A stretch of 64,000 nt of DNA from Lentzea albidocapillata. Lineage in GTDB: Bacteria; Actinomycetota; Actinomycetes; Mycobacteriales; Pseudonocardiaceae. The position numbers and the translations under genes are program-made. The DNA is taken from NCBI RefSeq assembly GCF_000719115.1, contig NZ_JOEA01000023.1, positions 69,981 through 133,980 of the forward strand, given 5' to 3'. The notes beneath the pieces were generated by a model that did not search any database, was not told the DNA's origin, and was given only the letters and a program-made list of their open reading frames with translations. Shown in pieces: positions 8,107-16,801 of this stretch. Numbering within the stretch: position 1 is the first letter of the stretch; each line of letters begins with the position of its first letter.

Positions 8107-8441
8107 CTGGCTTTCCCTTTCAGTGGCCTGGTAACGCCGGTCCGGCCTCGTCCGGTCGGCACGACGGCCGCCAACAGCCCTACGAGAACCACGCGCAGAT
8201 GCAGGACCAAGGCGTCTTCCTCGATTCCGGCGTAGGCGATGGCGCTGTACCAGATGGCGAGACCGGCGCCGTAGAGCCGGGCGTGGCGGCTGTTCCAGGC
8301 ACAAGCGAGGCCGAGGAGTCCGGTGCACAGCAGCAGAATCCGATGTGGTTCACCGATGTCCGGAAAGCCGGACAGGCCGGAAGCCACCTGCGCCGCGCCG
8401 ACAAGCAGGACGATGACCTGCGGTCTACTCAGTCGTCCCAC
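8103..8441 (-). CDS. Four-helix membrane protein (DUF4383-like)
   Basis: 112 residues from GTG 8441, which overlaps the end of the preceding small membrane gene. Four hydrophobic helices alternate with short polar loops ('VIVLLVGAAQVASGL', 'ILLLCTGLLGLACAW', 'LYGAGLAIWYSAIAYAG', 'LRVVLVGLLAAVVPTG'). The pattern resembles DUF4383 membrane proteins, with low certainty. It is the last of three translationally coupled membrane genes headed by the SPW protein at 8632-9120. Confidence 0.6.
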   Translation of the reverse strand: MGRLSRPQVIVLLVGAAQVASGLSGFPDIGEPHRILLLCTGLLGLACAWNSRHARLYGAGLAIWYSAIAYAGIEEDALVLHLRVVLVGLLAAVVPTGRGRTGVTRPLKGKAR

Positions 8442-8635
8442 CGTTCCCTCACAGGCACTCCGCGACGAACAATCCCCACGACTCCTACGACGACGCACCC
8501 GATACCCAGCACCAACACGTCGAAGTTGAGCGCGAGACCGCCACCGACCGTGATCGTGACGCCGGCGCTCGTCAACAGGAGGTAGCGCCGGATCGGGTAC
8601 CGCCGCCGCGGGCGTTCTTCGAGCAACATCGTCAT
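8429..8635 (-). CDS. Small two-helix membrane protein
   Basis: 68 residues. ATG 8635 overlaps the stop of the upstream SPW gene (ATGA). A basic N-terminus (RPRRRYPIRR) precedes two adjacent helices ('YLLLTSAGVTITVGGGLAL', 'VLVLGIGCVVVGVVGIV'). Its 3' end overlaps the next gene's GTG start. No family is recognised. The coupling suggests it works with its membrane neighbours. Confidence 0.65.
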   Translation of the reverse strand: MTMLLEERPRRRYPIRRYLLLTSAGVTITVGGGLALNFDVLVLGIGCVVVGVVGIVRRGVPVRERWDD

Positions 8636-9120
8636 CCCATCCTCGACGTGTCACCGGGGTAGGCGTCGAACCGCGGCTTCGACCGGGCTCGCCACGAGAT
8701 CGCCGTGCTCACCAACGCGAGCGCGATGACGACGAGACCGACGACGACGACGTTGACCGCCTCGCCTGGTGTGTCGTAGGCCAACAGCAGCGGCGTGGCC
8801 ACGAGCCAGCCGCCGAGGGCGACGGTGACCCAGTCGAGCCACGGGATCGACCGCGGCGAGATTGCGCGGGTCAGTGCGACGACGGCGATCACGGTTCCCG
8901 TGACGAGCTCGTTCCAGCGTTCCGCGGCGGTGTGGTCGAAGCTGACCGCAGCGAGCAACAGCCAGACCGCGGCCAGGAAGGTCAACGCGTTCGGCACCGC
9001 CGCAAGTCCGCCCCGATCGTGGAGGTGCCGAGCGGGATAGCGCGCCCGTGACGGTTGGCGGGTGCCGTTGAGCTCGCTCAGTGGTGTTTGCACGGAGGGC
9101 TGGTTTCTGGGGGGCGTCAT
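8632..9120 (-). CDS. SPW-repeat membrane protein
   Basis: 162 residues from ATG 9120. A ~40-residue Arg/Pro-rich cytoplasmic N-terminus precedes two SPW repeats, each a helix pair: 'LTFLAAVWLLLAAVSF' with 'ELVTGTVIAVVALTRA', then 'IPWLDWVTVALGGWLVATPLLL' with 'VNVVVVGLVVIALALVS'. The S/P-W motif appears as 'SIPW'. SPW proteins are small four-helix membrane proteins of unknown function, common next to stress genes in actinobacteria. It heads a three-gene coupled operon. Confidence 0.8.
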   Translation of the reverse strand: MTPPRNQPSVQTPLSELNGTRQPSRARYPARHLHDRGGLAAVPNALTFLAAVWLLLAAVSFDHTAAERWNELVTGTVIAVVALTRAISPRSIPWLDWVTVALGGWLVATPLLLAYDTPGEAVNVVVVGLVVIALALVSTAISWRARSKPRFDAYPGDTSRMG

Positions 9121-9335
9121 GCGAGTCGGGTACCGCCATGGGCGCCCGCGACACCTGCACGCCACCGGTTCACCGCACCGTAACACCGGTAACGAAACGA
9201 TCTCACCATTCCAAGTCAAGAAAGCCTCTACACACAAATCCAGCCTGGGCAACCTTTGCGGGTTCGTCTGCCTGTCCTCAGCACAGCAGCAACAAGTACC
9301 GGTGCGCAGCCGGGAGCCAAGCAGCGCGGTCCTAG

Positions 9336-9701
9336 CGGCGCCTGCCCACGACGGCAACGGTCCACCTGGGCCTGTTCACGTTCGGCAGCACTCGAGCGAT
9401 CGCACTCACCACCACGACGGCCTTCGTCCACCAGGGCATCTCGAAGACGCTGTTGCTCATCGCGCTGTTGGCCGGCGGGTACCTCATCACCAACCTCTGG
9501 ACGCGGCACCGCGGGGGAAGGGACTCGATCCAGTTGACCGACGGCATCAACCAGCACGTGCTCAAGGTCGTCAATGACCTCGCCGCCGAGTTCGGCGGCA
9601 CACTCCCGAGGCCGTCCGTGCTGGAGACCACGGCCGACGGTCAGCGTGGCTCGTCCGGTTCCTCCTCGCGCTCGCCCGCCTCGTCCTCACGGCGGCGGTA
9701 G
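9336..9701 (+). pseudogene. Membrane helix plus truncated three-helix-bundle domain, no start codon
   Basis: An open frame from a TAG at 9333 to 9701, with no ATG or GTG before the homologous part (TTG 9453 is the only option). It encodes one hydrophobic helix ('ISKTLLLIALLAGGYLIT'), then 'HVLKVVNDLAAEFGGTLPRP', which aligns with 'HVMEVTNGLAAEFSGVLARP' of the intact three-helix-bundle protein at 27023. After that the frame is Ser/Arg filler antisense to the neighbouring SPW gene. It looks like a gene cut at both ends. Confidence 0.5.
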
Positions 9702-10189
9702 GTGCTCGCGGCGCTCAACGACGCCATCGCGACCACGACCGCACCGACCACGAGATCGTTGATGACGGCTTCAGGGGTTGCTTCCGGGCGGCTGTAGCCG
9801 AGTGTGAGAGGCGCAATCACGAGCCAGATGCCCAGTGCGAGGTTGACGATGCTGAACCATGCCACCCGCATCGGCGCGAAGGTGCGCACGATCGCGAGTA
9901 CAGCAATGACGCCACCGATGACCACGTCGTTCCAGCGAGCCTGAGGCGCGGTGTCGTAGCCCAGCGCGAACGGCGCCAGCACCAGCCACAGCCCCGCCAG
10001 GAACGTGAGGCCGCTGGCAGTGGCGGCGCCGAGGGGTTCGCGGGTGTCCAGCGCCAGCGGTGCCCCGTACGGATAGACCAGCGGTGTGTACCCATAGAGC
10101 CGTAGCTCCCGAGGTGTGATCTCGGCTGCCTCCCTGCGAGCGGATGTCTGCTCGTCAGGCCGAGTCCTGCCTGGTGATCCGAAAACCAT
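9641..10189 (-). CDS. SPW-repeat membrane protein
   Basis: 182 residues from ATG 10189, behind GAGTGAGG and only 5 nt after the stop of the upstream SPW gene. The N-terminal ~60 residues are polar. Then come 'LTFLAGLWLVLAPFALGY', 'VVIGGVIAVLAIVRTF', 'VAWFSIVNLALGIWLVIAP' and 'INDLVVGAVVVAMASLSA', the two helix pairs of an SPW protein. The C-terminus is strongly charged (RRREDEAGEREEEPDEPR) and its coding end overlaps the truncated gene on the other strand. The function is unknown; it forms an operon with the paralogue at 10195. Confidence 0.82.
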   Translation of the reverse strand: MVFGSPGRTRPDEQTSARREAAEITPRELRLYGYTPLVYPYGAPLALDTREPLGAATASGLTFLAGLWLVLAPFALGYDTAPQARWNDVVIGGVIAVLAIVRTFAPMRVAWFSIVNLALGIWLVIAPLTLGYSRPEATPEAVINDLVVGAVVVAMASLSAASTYRRREDEAGEREEEPDEPR

Positions 10190-10194
10190 GATCC

Positions 10195-10641
10195 TCACTC
10201 CTGTCCAGGTCGGGCGCGGAGGCGGTAGGTGGTCGTGGCGCTCACCGAGGCCATGACCGCGATGACCGCGCCTGCGGAGATGTCGACCGCGATGGCCGAA
10301 GGGGCATCTGGTCCCTCGTAGCCCAGTACGAACGGCGACACGATCAGCCACAGGCCAAGCACGCCGTTGATGACGCTGAACCACGGCGCCTCTTTCGGCG
10401 CGAACACCCGCACCACTGCGAGCAACGCCACGACGACGCCCAGGACGATCTCGTTCCAGTACCCCTGCACGGCGCCGCCCGTTGTCCCGAAGCCGAGCAC
10501 AAACGGCGCCAGCACGAGCCAGACGCCGGCCAGGAAGTTCACCGCGCTCGCCACGCTCACGGCCACAGGTAGGCCCCAACGCTTCTCGGTCTCGTGCCAC
10601 TCGACGTAGCCGGGCTCGTGCCGTTGTGAACGGAAGACCAC
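10195..10641 (-). CDS. SPW-repeat membrane protein
   Basis: 148 residues from GTG 10641, with AGGAGG 6 nt upstream. Two SPW repeats: 'VNFLAGVWLVLAPFVLGF' with 'EIVLGVVVALLAVVRVF', and 'APWFSVINGVLGLWLIVSPF' with 'VDISAGAVIAVMASVSA'. The repeats of this protein and its 3' neighbour are very similar, suggesting tandem duplication. It is an integral membrane protein of unknown function. It is the first gene of a two-gene operon. Confidence 0.85.
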   Translation of the reverse strand: MVFRSQRHEPGYVEWHETEKRWGLPVAVSVASAVNFLAGVWLVLAPFVLGFGTTGGAVQGYWNEIVLGVVVALLAVVRVFAPKEAPWFSVINGVLGLWLIVSPFVLGYEGPDAPSAIAVDISAGAVIAVMASVSATTTYRLRARPGQE

Positions 10642-10702
10642 CGTCGTCCTCCTCTCTGGTGAGGCCGCTCCATTCGGGTATCCGCTCCCGGCCCTGAGAC
10701 AC

Positions 10703-11038
10703 GGTTCGTGTCCTGTTGGTTATCGCGGAGCACGAACAACACCGCCACGTCTCAGCGGCGTCACGCTCGCCTCACGACCCCGGCGCCAGGCGCATGGCGC
10801 AGCAACCGGTCGCGAATGTGGCTGGAAACTGACGAAGGAGGTGGACGGCGTGCGAAACCGTTGTGGCGCTGGTAGGCGCGGTCACGCTGGTCCTGCCGGG
10901 GGCGGCGGGAACGAGCAGGGTGGAGAGGGAGACGACTCCGCCCGCAAGAGCGGCAGGACCGCCGCGTTCGGTTGCACTGATCGGCCGGCGCTTTCCTGGC
11001 ACGGGTCCGTGACGCGAATACCAGCGCGAGCCAACCCG
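10703..11038. other. Gap without a supported gene
   Basis: About 335 bp between the SPW operon and the protease gene, with no reliable ORF. At about 10850-11013 one plus frame reads like a signal peptide ('VVALVGAVTLVLPGAAG'), but it has no start codon with a ribosome site and ends quickly. It may be the remains of a small exported protein, or chance. Confidence 0.35.
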
Positions 11039-12058
11039 TCAACGACTCCGTGAAGCGATCTCCACGCGGAGTTCCTGCTTGTCGCCGTTGCGCACGATCA
11101 TCGCCGTTACCTGCTGTCCGGGATCGGTCGCTCGCAGCGCGCCCAGCAGCGCTTCCACAGTGCGCACCTCTGTGTCGTGCAGCCGCACGATCACGTCACC
11201 GGGGCGGATGCCGGCGTCCGCGGCAGGGCCCTTCTCGTCGACGCCGAGCACGACGACCCCGGTGTCGGCCCGCACGCCGAACCGCTCCCGGATCTCGTCG
11301 GTCAGACGGCCCGCGCTGATGCCGAGATAGGGATGTTCCGCTGTGCCGTTCTCGAGGAGCTGCTCCGCGATGTCGACCGCAGTGGCCGACGGAATGGCGA
11401 ACCCGAGCGACACCGCGCCGGCCGCGGATGGGATGTAGGCCTCGTTGATGCCTATGACCTTTCCGCTGGTGTCCAGTAGAGCGCCACCGGAGTTGCCGGG
11501 TGAGATCGGGGCGTCGGTCTGAATGAGGTCCACCAACGACCTCGTCTGCGCCGCCGAACCGGGAATCTCCCGGTGCAACCCGGACACGATGCCTGCGGTG
11601 ACCGAGTTCTCGAACCCGAGCGGGCTGCCGATCGCCAGCACCGGATCACCGGGACGCGGCAGTTCCTTGCTGAACTCGGCGACCGGCAGGTCCTTGCGCT
11701 CGGTCCGGACCACCGCGAGGTCGGTGATGGCGTCGGTGGCGAGCACTGTGCCGCCCGAACGCCCACCGTCGGCGTACTCCACGCTTACCTGATCCCGTCC
11801 GCCGACCACATGCTCGTTGGTCAGCACGATGTCGGAGCGGAAGACCACACCACTTCCCACGCTCGCCTCCGTGCGCACGGTGACCACGTTCGGTGACACC
11901 CGCTCGACCAGATCCGCGTACGAGGAGCCGCCCCGCTGCATCGGAGCGCTGGTGCCGGTATCTCCCGGTGAACAGGCCACCAGCGCCAACAAGAGGGTGA
12001 CCGCCGCGACGACGGTGATGAACGCGACGGTGATCTGCCTGAACTGATCGTTTCTCAC
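11039..12058 (-). CDS. HtrA/DegP-like trypsin-type serine protease with PDZ domain, lipoprotein
   Basis: 339 residues from GTG 12058, 6 nt after GGAGG. An N-terminal hydrophobic segment ends in the lipobox-like 'LVAC' (Cys29), so the protein is exported and probably lipid-anchored. The protease domain has the full triad: His83 in 'NEHVVG', Asp113 in 'ITDLAVV' and Ser190 in 'PGNSGGALL'. A single PDZ domain (about 245-330, 'LGVDEKGPAADAGIRPGDVI') follows. The expected role is quality control of extracytoplasmic proteins. It is divergent from the DUF2231 gene, so envelope stress may control both. Confidence 0.92.
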   Translation of the reverse strand: MRNDQFRQITVAFITVVAAVTLLLALVACSPGDTGTSAPMQRGGSSYADLVERVSPNVVTVRTEASVGSGVVFRSDIVLTNEHVVGGRDQVSVEYADGGRSGGTVLATDAITDLAVVRTERKDLPVAEFSKELPRPGDPVLAIGSPLGFENSVTAGIVSGLHREIPGSAAQTRSLVDLIQTDAPISPGNSGGALLDTSGKVIGINEAYIPSAAGAVSLGFAIPSATAVDIAEQLLENGTAEHPYLGISAGRLTDEIRERFGVRADTGVVVLGVDEKGPAADAGIRPGDVIVRLHDTEVRTVEALLGALRATDPGQQVTAMIVRNGDKQELRVEIASRSR

Positions 12059-12206
12059 GGGTTGCCTCCGTGGTGAAGGTGAGTGGTACCTGCGGCAGGA
12101 GTTCCTCTGCGATACCGCGAAAAACCCGGTCCGCACGGGGGAATCGCGCTTCCTGCGACACCTGGCCGGGTACGTGGTGGGGACAGAGATCTCAAGGAGG
12201 AATGCC

Positions 12207-12701
12207 ATGCGAAGCCGCGCACGAATGGCGGGACACGCGATCCATCCGATGTTGATCGTGTTTCCCCTGGGACTGCTGTTCACAGCCGTCTGCTTCGACG
12301 GGTTGTACTTCGCGACCGCCACGACGAACTTCGCCGTAGCCGGCGCGTACACGACGGCCGCGGGAGTGCTCGGTGGTGTGCTCGCCGCCATGTTCGGCTG
12401 GGTCGACTGGTTCTCGATTCCGGGAAAGACCCGGGCCAAGCGGGTGGGGCTCATCCACGGGCTCGTCAACGGCGTGGCGCTCGCGGTCTTCGCCGTGAGC
12501 TGGCTGCTGCGACTGGACCAGGTCACGTGGCGGCCGACCGTGCTGAGCATCTCCTTCGCACTCGGCGGCCTGGTGCTCGCGGCGATCGGCGGCTGGTTGG
12601 GCGGCGAACTGGTGGAGCGCCTCGGTGTCGGCGTCGACCCCGACGCCGGGTTCGACGCGTCCAGTTCGCTGCGCGGGCACAGGCGCGCACCCGCGGCCTA
12701 A
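12207..12701 (+). CDS. DUF2231 membrane protein
   Basis: 164 residues from ATG 12207, behind AAGGAGG. 'GHAIHPMLIVFPLGLL' near the N-terminus is the signature of DUF2231: conserved His and Pro entering the first of four helices. Further helices are 'YTTAAGVLGGVLAAMFGWVD', 'LVNGVALAVFAVSWLL' and 'ISFALGGLVLAAIGGWLGG'. It is an integral membrane protein, possibly haem- or redox-related, but the family function is not established. It ends 4 bp from the convergent M50 protease gene. Confidence 0.85.
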   Translation: MRSRARMAGHAIHPMLIVFPLGLLFTAVCFDGLYFATATTNFAVAGAYTTAAGVLGGVLAAMFGWVDWFSIPGKTRAKRVGLIHGLVNGVALAVFAVSWLLRLDQVTWRPTVLSISFALGGLVLAAIGGWLGGELVERLGVGVDPDAGFDASSSLRGHRRAPAA

Positions 12702-12705
12702 GACC

Positions 12706-13836
12706 TCAGGAACGGCCGGTGTTCAGTCCCTGAAGGGAAACCGCTCGGCTGATGTCGGTGGGCGAGACGATGCCGACGAGCCGTTCCGCTTCGAACACCA
12801 GGGCCCGGCCGTCGGTACATCCGTTCATCCGGGTCAGCAGGTCCGCCAGCGGGTCGTCGGGCTGTACCAGTGGGATTTCCTTCGGCTCGCAGGCGACCTC
12901 GCGCAACGCGACGGAACCGCGCTGGCCGAGCGCGACCCGCTTGAGCCTGGCCAGCGTGACCATGCCCTGGAGCACGCCGTCTTCGTCGACCAGTGGAAAG
13001 GCGGAGTGCCGGCGGGCCAGCGCCACGTCCTGCAGGAACGAGCTCACACTCAGCCCGCCGTCCACGGTTTCCGGATCCGGAGTCATGACGTCCCGCACCC
13101 TCAGGCCTTCGAGCATCCTGCCGATCGTGGACTGGCGCTCCTCCTCGCTCGCCATCGTCACGATGAACAGACCGATCAGCGACCACCACAGGCCGTCGAC
13201 GAGTCCGGTGAACAGCGACCACACGCCGAGCGCGATCAGCACGAAGCCGAACCCGCGGCCGATCCTGGTGCTCCACACGGTCGCCCGGTGCGGGTCGTCC
13301 CACCACGCCCACAGCGCCGACCGCAGGATCCGGCCACCGTCCAGCGGTGCCGCGGGCACGAGGTTGAACGCGCCCAGCACCACGTTGATGAACGCCAGGT
13401 AGGCCAGGACACCGAGCACTAGCGGATCGGCGTCCAGCATGCTCGCCAGCAAGAGGGCAGCGCCGGACACGAGCGCCACGAGCAGGCTCGTGGCCGGGCC
13501 GACCGCCGCGACCCGGAACTCGGCACCCGGTGTACGGGCCTGGCCCTTCAGCGACGCCAGACCGCCCAGCATCCAGAGAGTGATGCCCTCGACCTCCTGG
13601 CCTGTTCTGCGTGCCACGAGGGCGTGCGCGAGCTCGTGGGCCAGCAACGACGCCAGGACGAACAAGGCCGTCACAAAGCCTGCCACCAGGTAGACCCACC
13701 AGGCGTACCCTGCGGCGACGACCGGAAGCTGACCGAAACCGATACCGGACATCAGCAACGCCACGATGACCAGCACGCTCCAGTGCAGTCCGACGCTGAC
13801 ACCCCAGAACCGTCCGATCTGGATGGCCGCCTTCAT
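12706..13836 (-). CDS. Site-2-type M50 metalloprotease with two CBS domains
   Basis: 376 residues. The membrane part carries the zinc motif HELAH (67-71) and the distal ligand region 'PAAPLDGGR' (Asp166), as in S2P/SpoIVFB-like intramembrane proteases. Five or so helices extend to about 230. The C-terminal third holds paired CBS domains ('VRDVMTPDPETVDG', 'LVGIVSPTDISRAVS'), which usually bind adenine nucleotides. Homologues such as mycobacterial Rv2625c belong to dormancy regulons (family knowledge). ATG 13836 overlaps the stop of the broken FAD-oxidase gene, so the two formed one operon. Confidence 0.92.
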   Translation of the reverse strand: MKAAIQIGRFWGVSVGLHWSVLVIVALLMSGIGFGQLPVVAAGYAWWVYLVAGFVTALFVLASLLAHELAHALVARRTGQEVEGITLWMLGGLASLKGQARTPGAEFRVAAVGPATSLLVALVSGAALLLASMLDADPLVLGVLAYLAFINVVLGAFNLVPAAPLDGGRILRSALWAWWDDPHRATVWSTRIGRGFGFVLIALGVWSLFTGLVDGLWWSLIGLFIVTMASEEERQSTIGRMLEGLRVRDVMTPDPETVDGGLSVSSFLQDVALARRHSAFPLVDEDGVLQGMVTLARLKRVALGQRGSVALREVACEPKEIPLVQPDDPLADLLTRMNGCTDGRALVFEAERLVGIVSPTDISRAVSLQGLNTGRS

Positions 13837-14481
13837 CGCATCTCCGTCCGTTCTTGGTGGGCTCGAAGCCTGAGGACGCGTTCCGGTTTCTCCTTCAGCC
13901 GGATACCCCGCACCGCGGCCGCCAGCACCTGCGCCGAATGCACCGCCCTACGACCGGTGTGCCCCTGGTGTATCTGTGTGCGGCAGGAGAAACCGTCGGC
14001 GACAACGAGGCTCGTGGTGCGCCGTGGAGCCGCAGGAGTTGTTGCCGATCATCCCGCCGATCGTGCACTGACCGTGCGTGGACGGCTTCAGTCCGAAGAC
14101 GAGACCGTCCCGCCGCGTGATCCGGTTCAGCTGGTCGAGCACAACCCCCGGCTGGCACACCACGCGTCGCTTCTCCACGTCCACCGACTCGACGCGGTCG
14201 CAGTACTTCGACCAGTCCAGCACCACGGCGTCGTTGCGGCACTCACCCGCCAGGCTGGTGCCGCCACCGCGCGACAACACGGGTGCGTCGTGATCACGGC
14301 AGATTTCGATGGCGGCAACCGCGTCCTCCACGTCGCGTGGAAGCACCACACCGATGGGCGGCTGGCGGTAGTTGGACGCGTCGGCCGCGTACAACGCCCG
14401 GTTGCCGGGATCGAACCTCACCTCACCGCGGAGCCGCCGGGTGAGCTCGGCCGCGAGCGCGCCTGTGTTGCGGGGTGCCAT
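13833..14481 (-). pseudogene. FAD-linked oxidase/Fe-S protein with its middle deleted
   Basis: From ATG 14481 (behind AAGGAG) about 160 codons encode the FAD-binding half of a GlcD/D-lactate-dehydrogenase-like enzyme ('VVLPRDVEDAVAAIEI', 'LSRGGGTSLAGE', 'IGGMIGNNSCGS'). In the next frame the sequence jumps straight to the extreme C-terminus of the same long family ('LVVADGFSCRTQIHQG', then a terminal helix 'SAQVLAAAVRGIRLKE'), whose stop still overlaps the M50 gene start (ATGA). Full-length relatives have roughly 900-1000 residues, so some 700 codons, including the Fe-S part, are gone and the frame is shifted at the joint. Confidence 0.8.
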
Positions 14482-14659
14482 GCCGTCAGCTCCTTGTCTG
14501 CCTAACGCGTGCTGTCGATGGCTGCCGGTTACCACGACCAGTCCTCGCGTAGCGCCTGTGACACCACCGATACGTTGGCAACAGGACCGCAACAACAGGC
14601 TGTAGTCCACTGTGGACTAATTTCGGCAGTCGCGGATCGCATCGGCCTGCTCGGCTGGC

Positions 14660-15424
14660 TCAGCCGGACAGCCTGGCATCGCTGACGAGGAACGGAATGC
14701 CCTGCATGCAGGTCGTCGGCCTGTCAGGTGCCGGTGCGCCTTCCACAACGACCTCCTCCCCGGCCTGCAGCACCTGAGGATCTCCGCCGAGCAGCAGGAA
14801 CTGCCGGCCGTCGTCGGCCCTCATCACCAGGCAGCGCGGCTCGACACCGCTCTGCACCACGCCGGTCAGCGTGATCTCGTCGGGTGTGCAGGAGGGCAGC
14901 GGTCCGTCGTCCCCGTCTCCCGCCGTCTCGATGATAGCGTCCACGGTCGTCTCCCCGGCACGGTCGAACTCGAACGTGACCGGCACCGTGGTACCCGCGA
15001 GAACGTCCTCAGAGAAGTCCAGGACCTGCAGGTGGTAGGCGAGTTGCTCGCCCGCCACGCCGTCGACCCCGCCGTCCGCGGCCAGTGGCAACTCCTGCAC
15101 CTTTTCGCCGCTGCCGTCACAGTCGCGGTCCCACCGGATCTCGACATCACCGGCGACGGGCGTGCGGACGTCCACCAGCGCGTCGGGATGGTCGGCCCGG
15201 TTGAACAGCGCGAGGCTGATCACGCCGTCGTCTCCGGCGCGGAACGCATTGCCCTCCGGCGGGCGGAAGTGAACGTTGCGCAGCAGGATCTCGCCGAACT
15301 CCGCGTTGGTGCCGATGGTGCCGCTCTCATGCACGCGTTGGGGTTCACCGCAGGACGTGGCCGTGAGCGCCAGCAGCACTACCGCCATCGTGGACGCGAC
15401 CTTCGCGATACCGGTTGGCAGCAT
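14660..15424 (-). CDS. LpqE-like lipoprotein (PCu(A)C copper-chaperone-like domain)
   Basis: 254 residues, ATG 15424 behind GAGAGGAG. Signal peptide with lipobox 'LTATSC'. The middle resembles the actinobacterial LpqE/PCuAC fold ('ILLRNVHFRPPEGNAFRAG', 'ISLALFNRADHPDALVDV'). The Met/His copper ligands of the classic family are not obvious, so metal binding is uncertain. The last 70 residues ('ITLTGVVQSGVEPRCLVMR') look like a separate small beta domain. It is exported and lipid-anchored. It is divergent from the AI-2E family gene. Confidence 0.75.
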   Translation of the reverse strand: MLPTGIAKVASTMAVVLLALTATSCGEPQRVHESGTIGTNAEFGEILLRNVHFRPPEGNAFRAGDDGVISLALFNRADHPDALVDVRTPVAGDVEIRWDRDCDGSGEKVQELPLAADGGVDGVAGEQLAYHLQVLDFSEDVLAGTTVPVTFEFDRAGETTVDAIIETAGDGDDGPLPSCTPDEITLTGVVQSGVEPRCLVMRADDGRQFLLLGGDPQVLQAGEEVVVEGAPAPDRPTTCMQGIPFLVSDARLSG

Positions 15425-15581
15425 GGTCGCTCCTCTCGTGATTCGCTTGTCACCGGCTGGCTTCCCCGATGGTGCGAGCCGGAACGGTCTACAGCCGTTT
15501 GTGACTCCCCCGTTACCGGAGCATGGTGATCCACAGTGGACGGTCCAGTTTCAGCAGCGCACAGGAGGCTAACCAGTCTCC

Positions 15582-16661
15582 GTGAAAGAAGCCTCACGTC
15601 CGCCGAACTCCGGACAGTTGGTACGTCGCCTCAAAGAGGCGGCGGTACCGGCGGCTGCGTGCATCGCCCTGATCGTGCTGCTCTGCCTGCTGATCCGGCT
15701 CTCGGTGATGGTCAGCGCGGTGCTGCTGCCGTGCGCGGTGGCGTTGCTGCTGGCCGCGCTGCTGCACCCGGCCGCCCAGTGGCTCCGGCGGTTCCACATA
15801 CCCCGGTGGCTGGCCACGGCGCTCGTGTTGCTCGCCGGAGTCGCGGTGATCGGCGGAATTCTCACGTTCGCAGTGAACGCCATCGTCTCCGGACTCCCCG
15901 ATCTGCAGGCGACGGTGCAGTCAAGTCTGTCGTCGCTGCGTCATTGGCTCGTGCACGGTCCCCTCCACCTGAGCCAGCGGCAGATCGAGGAAGGCATCGA
16001 CAACCTCACCGCGTGGCTGCGAGAGCGCTCGGATCAGCTCGCCTCAAGCGTGACGGCGACGGCATCGGCGCTCATGCGGTTCCTGGCAGGAACAGTGCTC
16101 GCCCTGTTCGTACTGGTCATCCTGTTGTACGACGGCGAACGCGTGCATCGAGCCGTGGTGCGCGCCATGCCACACGACCTTGCACACCGCGCCGACCAGC
16201 GGATTCGGTTCGCGTTCGCACAACTCTCGACATACGTCCGGGCGAGCATCGCCGTCGCTCTCATAGACGCGATCGGCATTGGCGCCGGCCTCGTGCTGCT
16301 CGGCGTGCCGCTCGCACTCGCCCTTGCCTCGTTGGTGTTCCTCGGCGGCTTCGTCCCGTTCGTCGGCGCATTCGTCACCGGCGGATTGGCCGTGCTGGTC
16401 GCCTTCGTGACGAAGGGCCCAGTCGTCGCGCTGGTCGTCTTCGCCATCGTGATCGGGGTCCAGCAACTGGAGGGCAACATCCTGCAACCTCTATTGCTGG
16501 GCAAAGCCGTGCGGCTACACCCACTCGTGGTCGTGCTCGCAGTCTCGACCGGCGCCGTCACAGCGGGCATCGTGGGCGCCGTTTTCGCCGTGCCGCTCGT
16601 CATCGTGCTACGCGCACTCTTCTCGCCACCTTCACACCAGAGCGACGAACGACGCGCATGA
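15582..16661 (+). CDS. AI-2E family (TerC/PerM-like) transporter
   Basis: 359 residues from GTG 15582, after AGGAGG. About eight membrane helices. The long polar stretch after helix 3 ('LPDLQATVQSSLSSLRHWLV' onward) and the C-terminal 'FLGGFVPFVGAFVTGGLAVLV' and 'GVQQLEGNILQPLLLGKAVRLHPLVV' segments are diagnostic of the AI-2E/PerM family. Members export small molecules or ions; the substrate is not evident here. The ORF ends shortly before the GCAACATTTG site that precedes the next gene. Confidence 0.88.
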   Translation: MKEASRPPNSGQLVRRLKEAAVPAAACIALIVLLCLLIRLSVMVSAVLLPCAVALLLAALLHPAAQWLRRFHIPRWLATALVLLAGVAVIGGILTFAVNAIVSGLPDLQATVQSSLSSLRHWLVHGPLHLSQRQIEEGIDNLTAWLRERSDQLASSVTATASALMRFLAGTVLALFVLVILLYDGERVHRAVVRAMPHDLAHRADQRIRFAFAQLSTYVRASIAVALIDAIGIGAGLVLLGVPLALALASLVFLGGFVPFVGAFVTGGLAVLVAFVTKGPVVALVVFAIVIGVQQLEGNILQPLLLGKAVRLHPLVVVLAVSTGAVTAGIVGAVFAVPLVIVLRALFSPPSHQSDERRA

Positions 16662-16718
16662 TCGGATTGCTGTCCTGCATCGGTTTCGACGGGTTGCAAA
16701 CCTGCGTGGATGCATTGG

Positions 16719-16728
16719 GCAACATTTG
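16719..16728 (+). promoter_or_regulatory. GCAACATTTG motif, copy 2
   Basis: Exact 10-mer, 74 bp before the lipoprotein start at 16802, followed by the A/T-rich CATAAAGG. A related GGTTGCAAACC palindrome lies at 16692-16702. Role inferred from recurrence. Confidence 0.5.
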
Positions 16729-16801
16729 CATAAAGGCACTCTTGAGACTCGTCGGCTGGGTACGCCAAGGGAACAACGAACCGACGATGATGGAAGAGCC
16801 T

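Noticed and set aside
12698..13699. Alternative minus frame of about 333 codons in the M50 gene
   Set aside because: Arg/Gly-rich frame in the same strand but wrong phase; the HELAH and CBS motifs are in the other frame.
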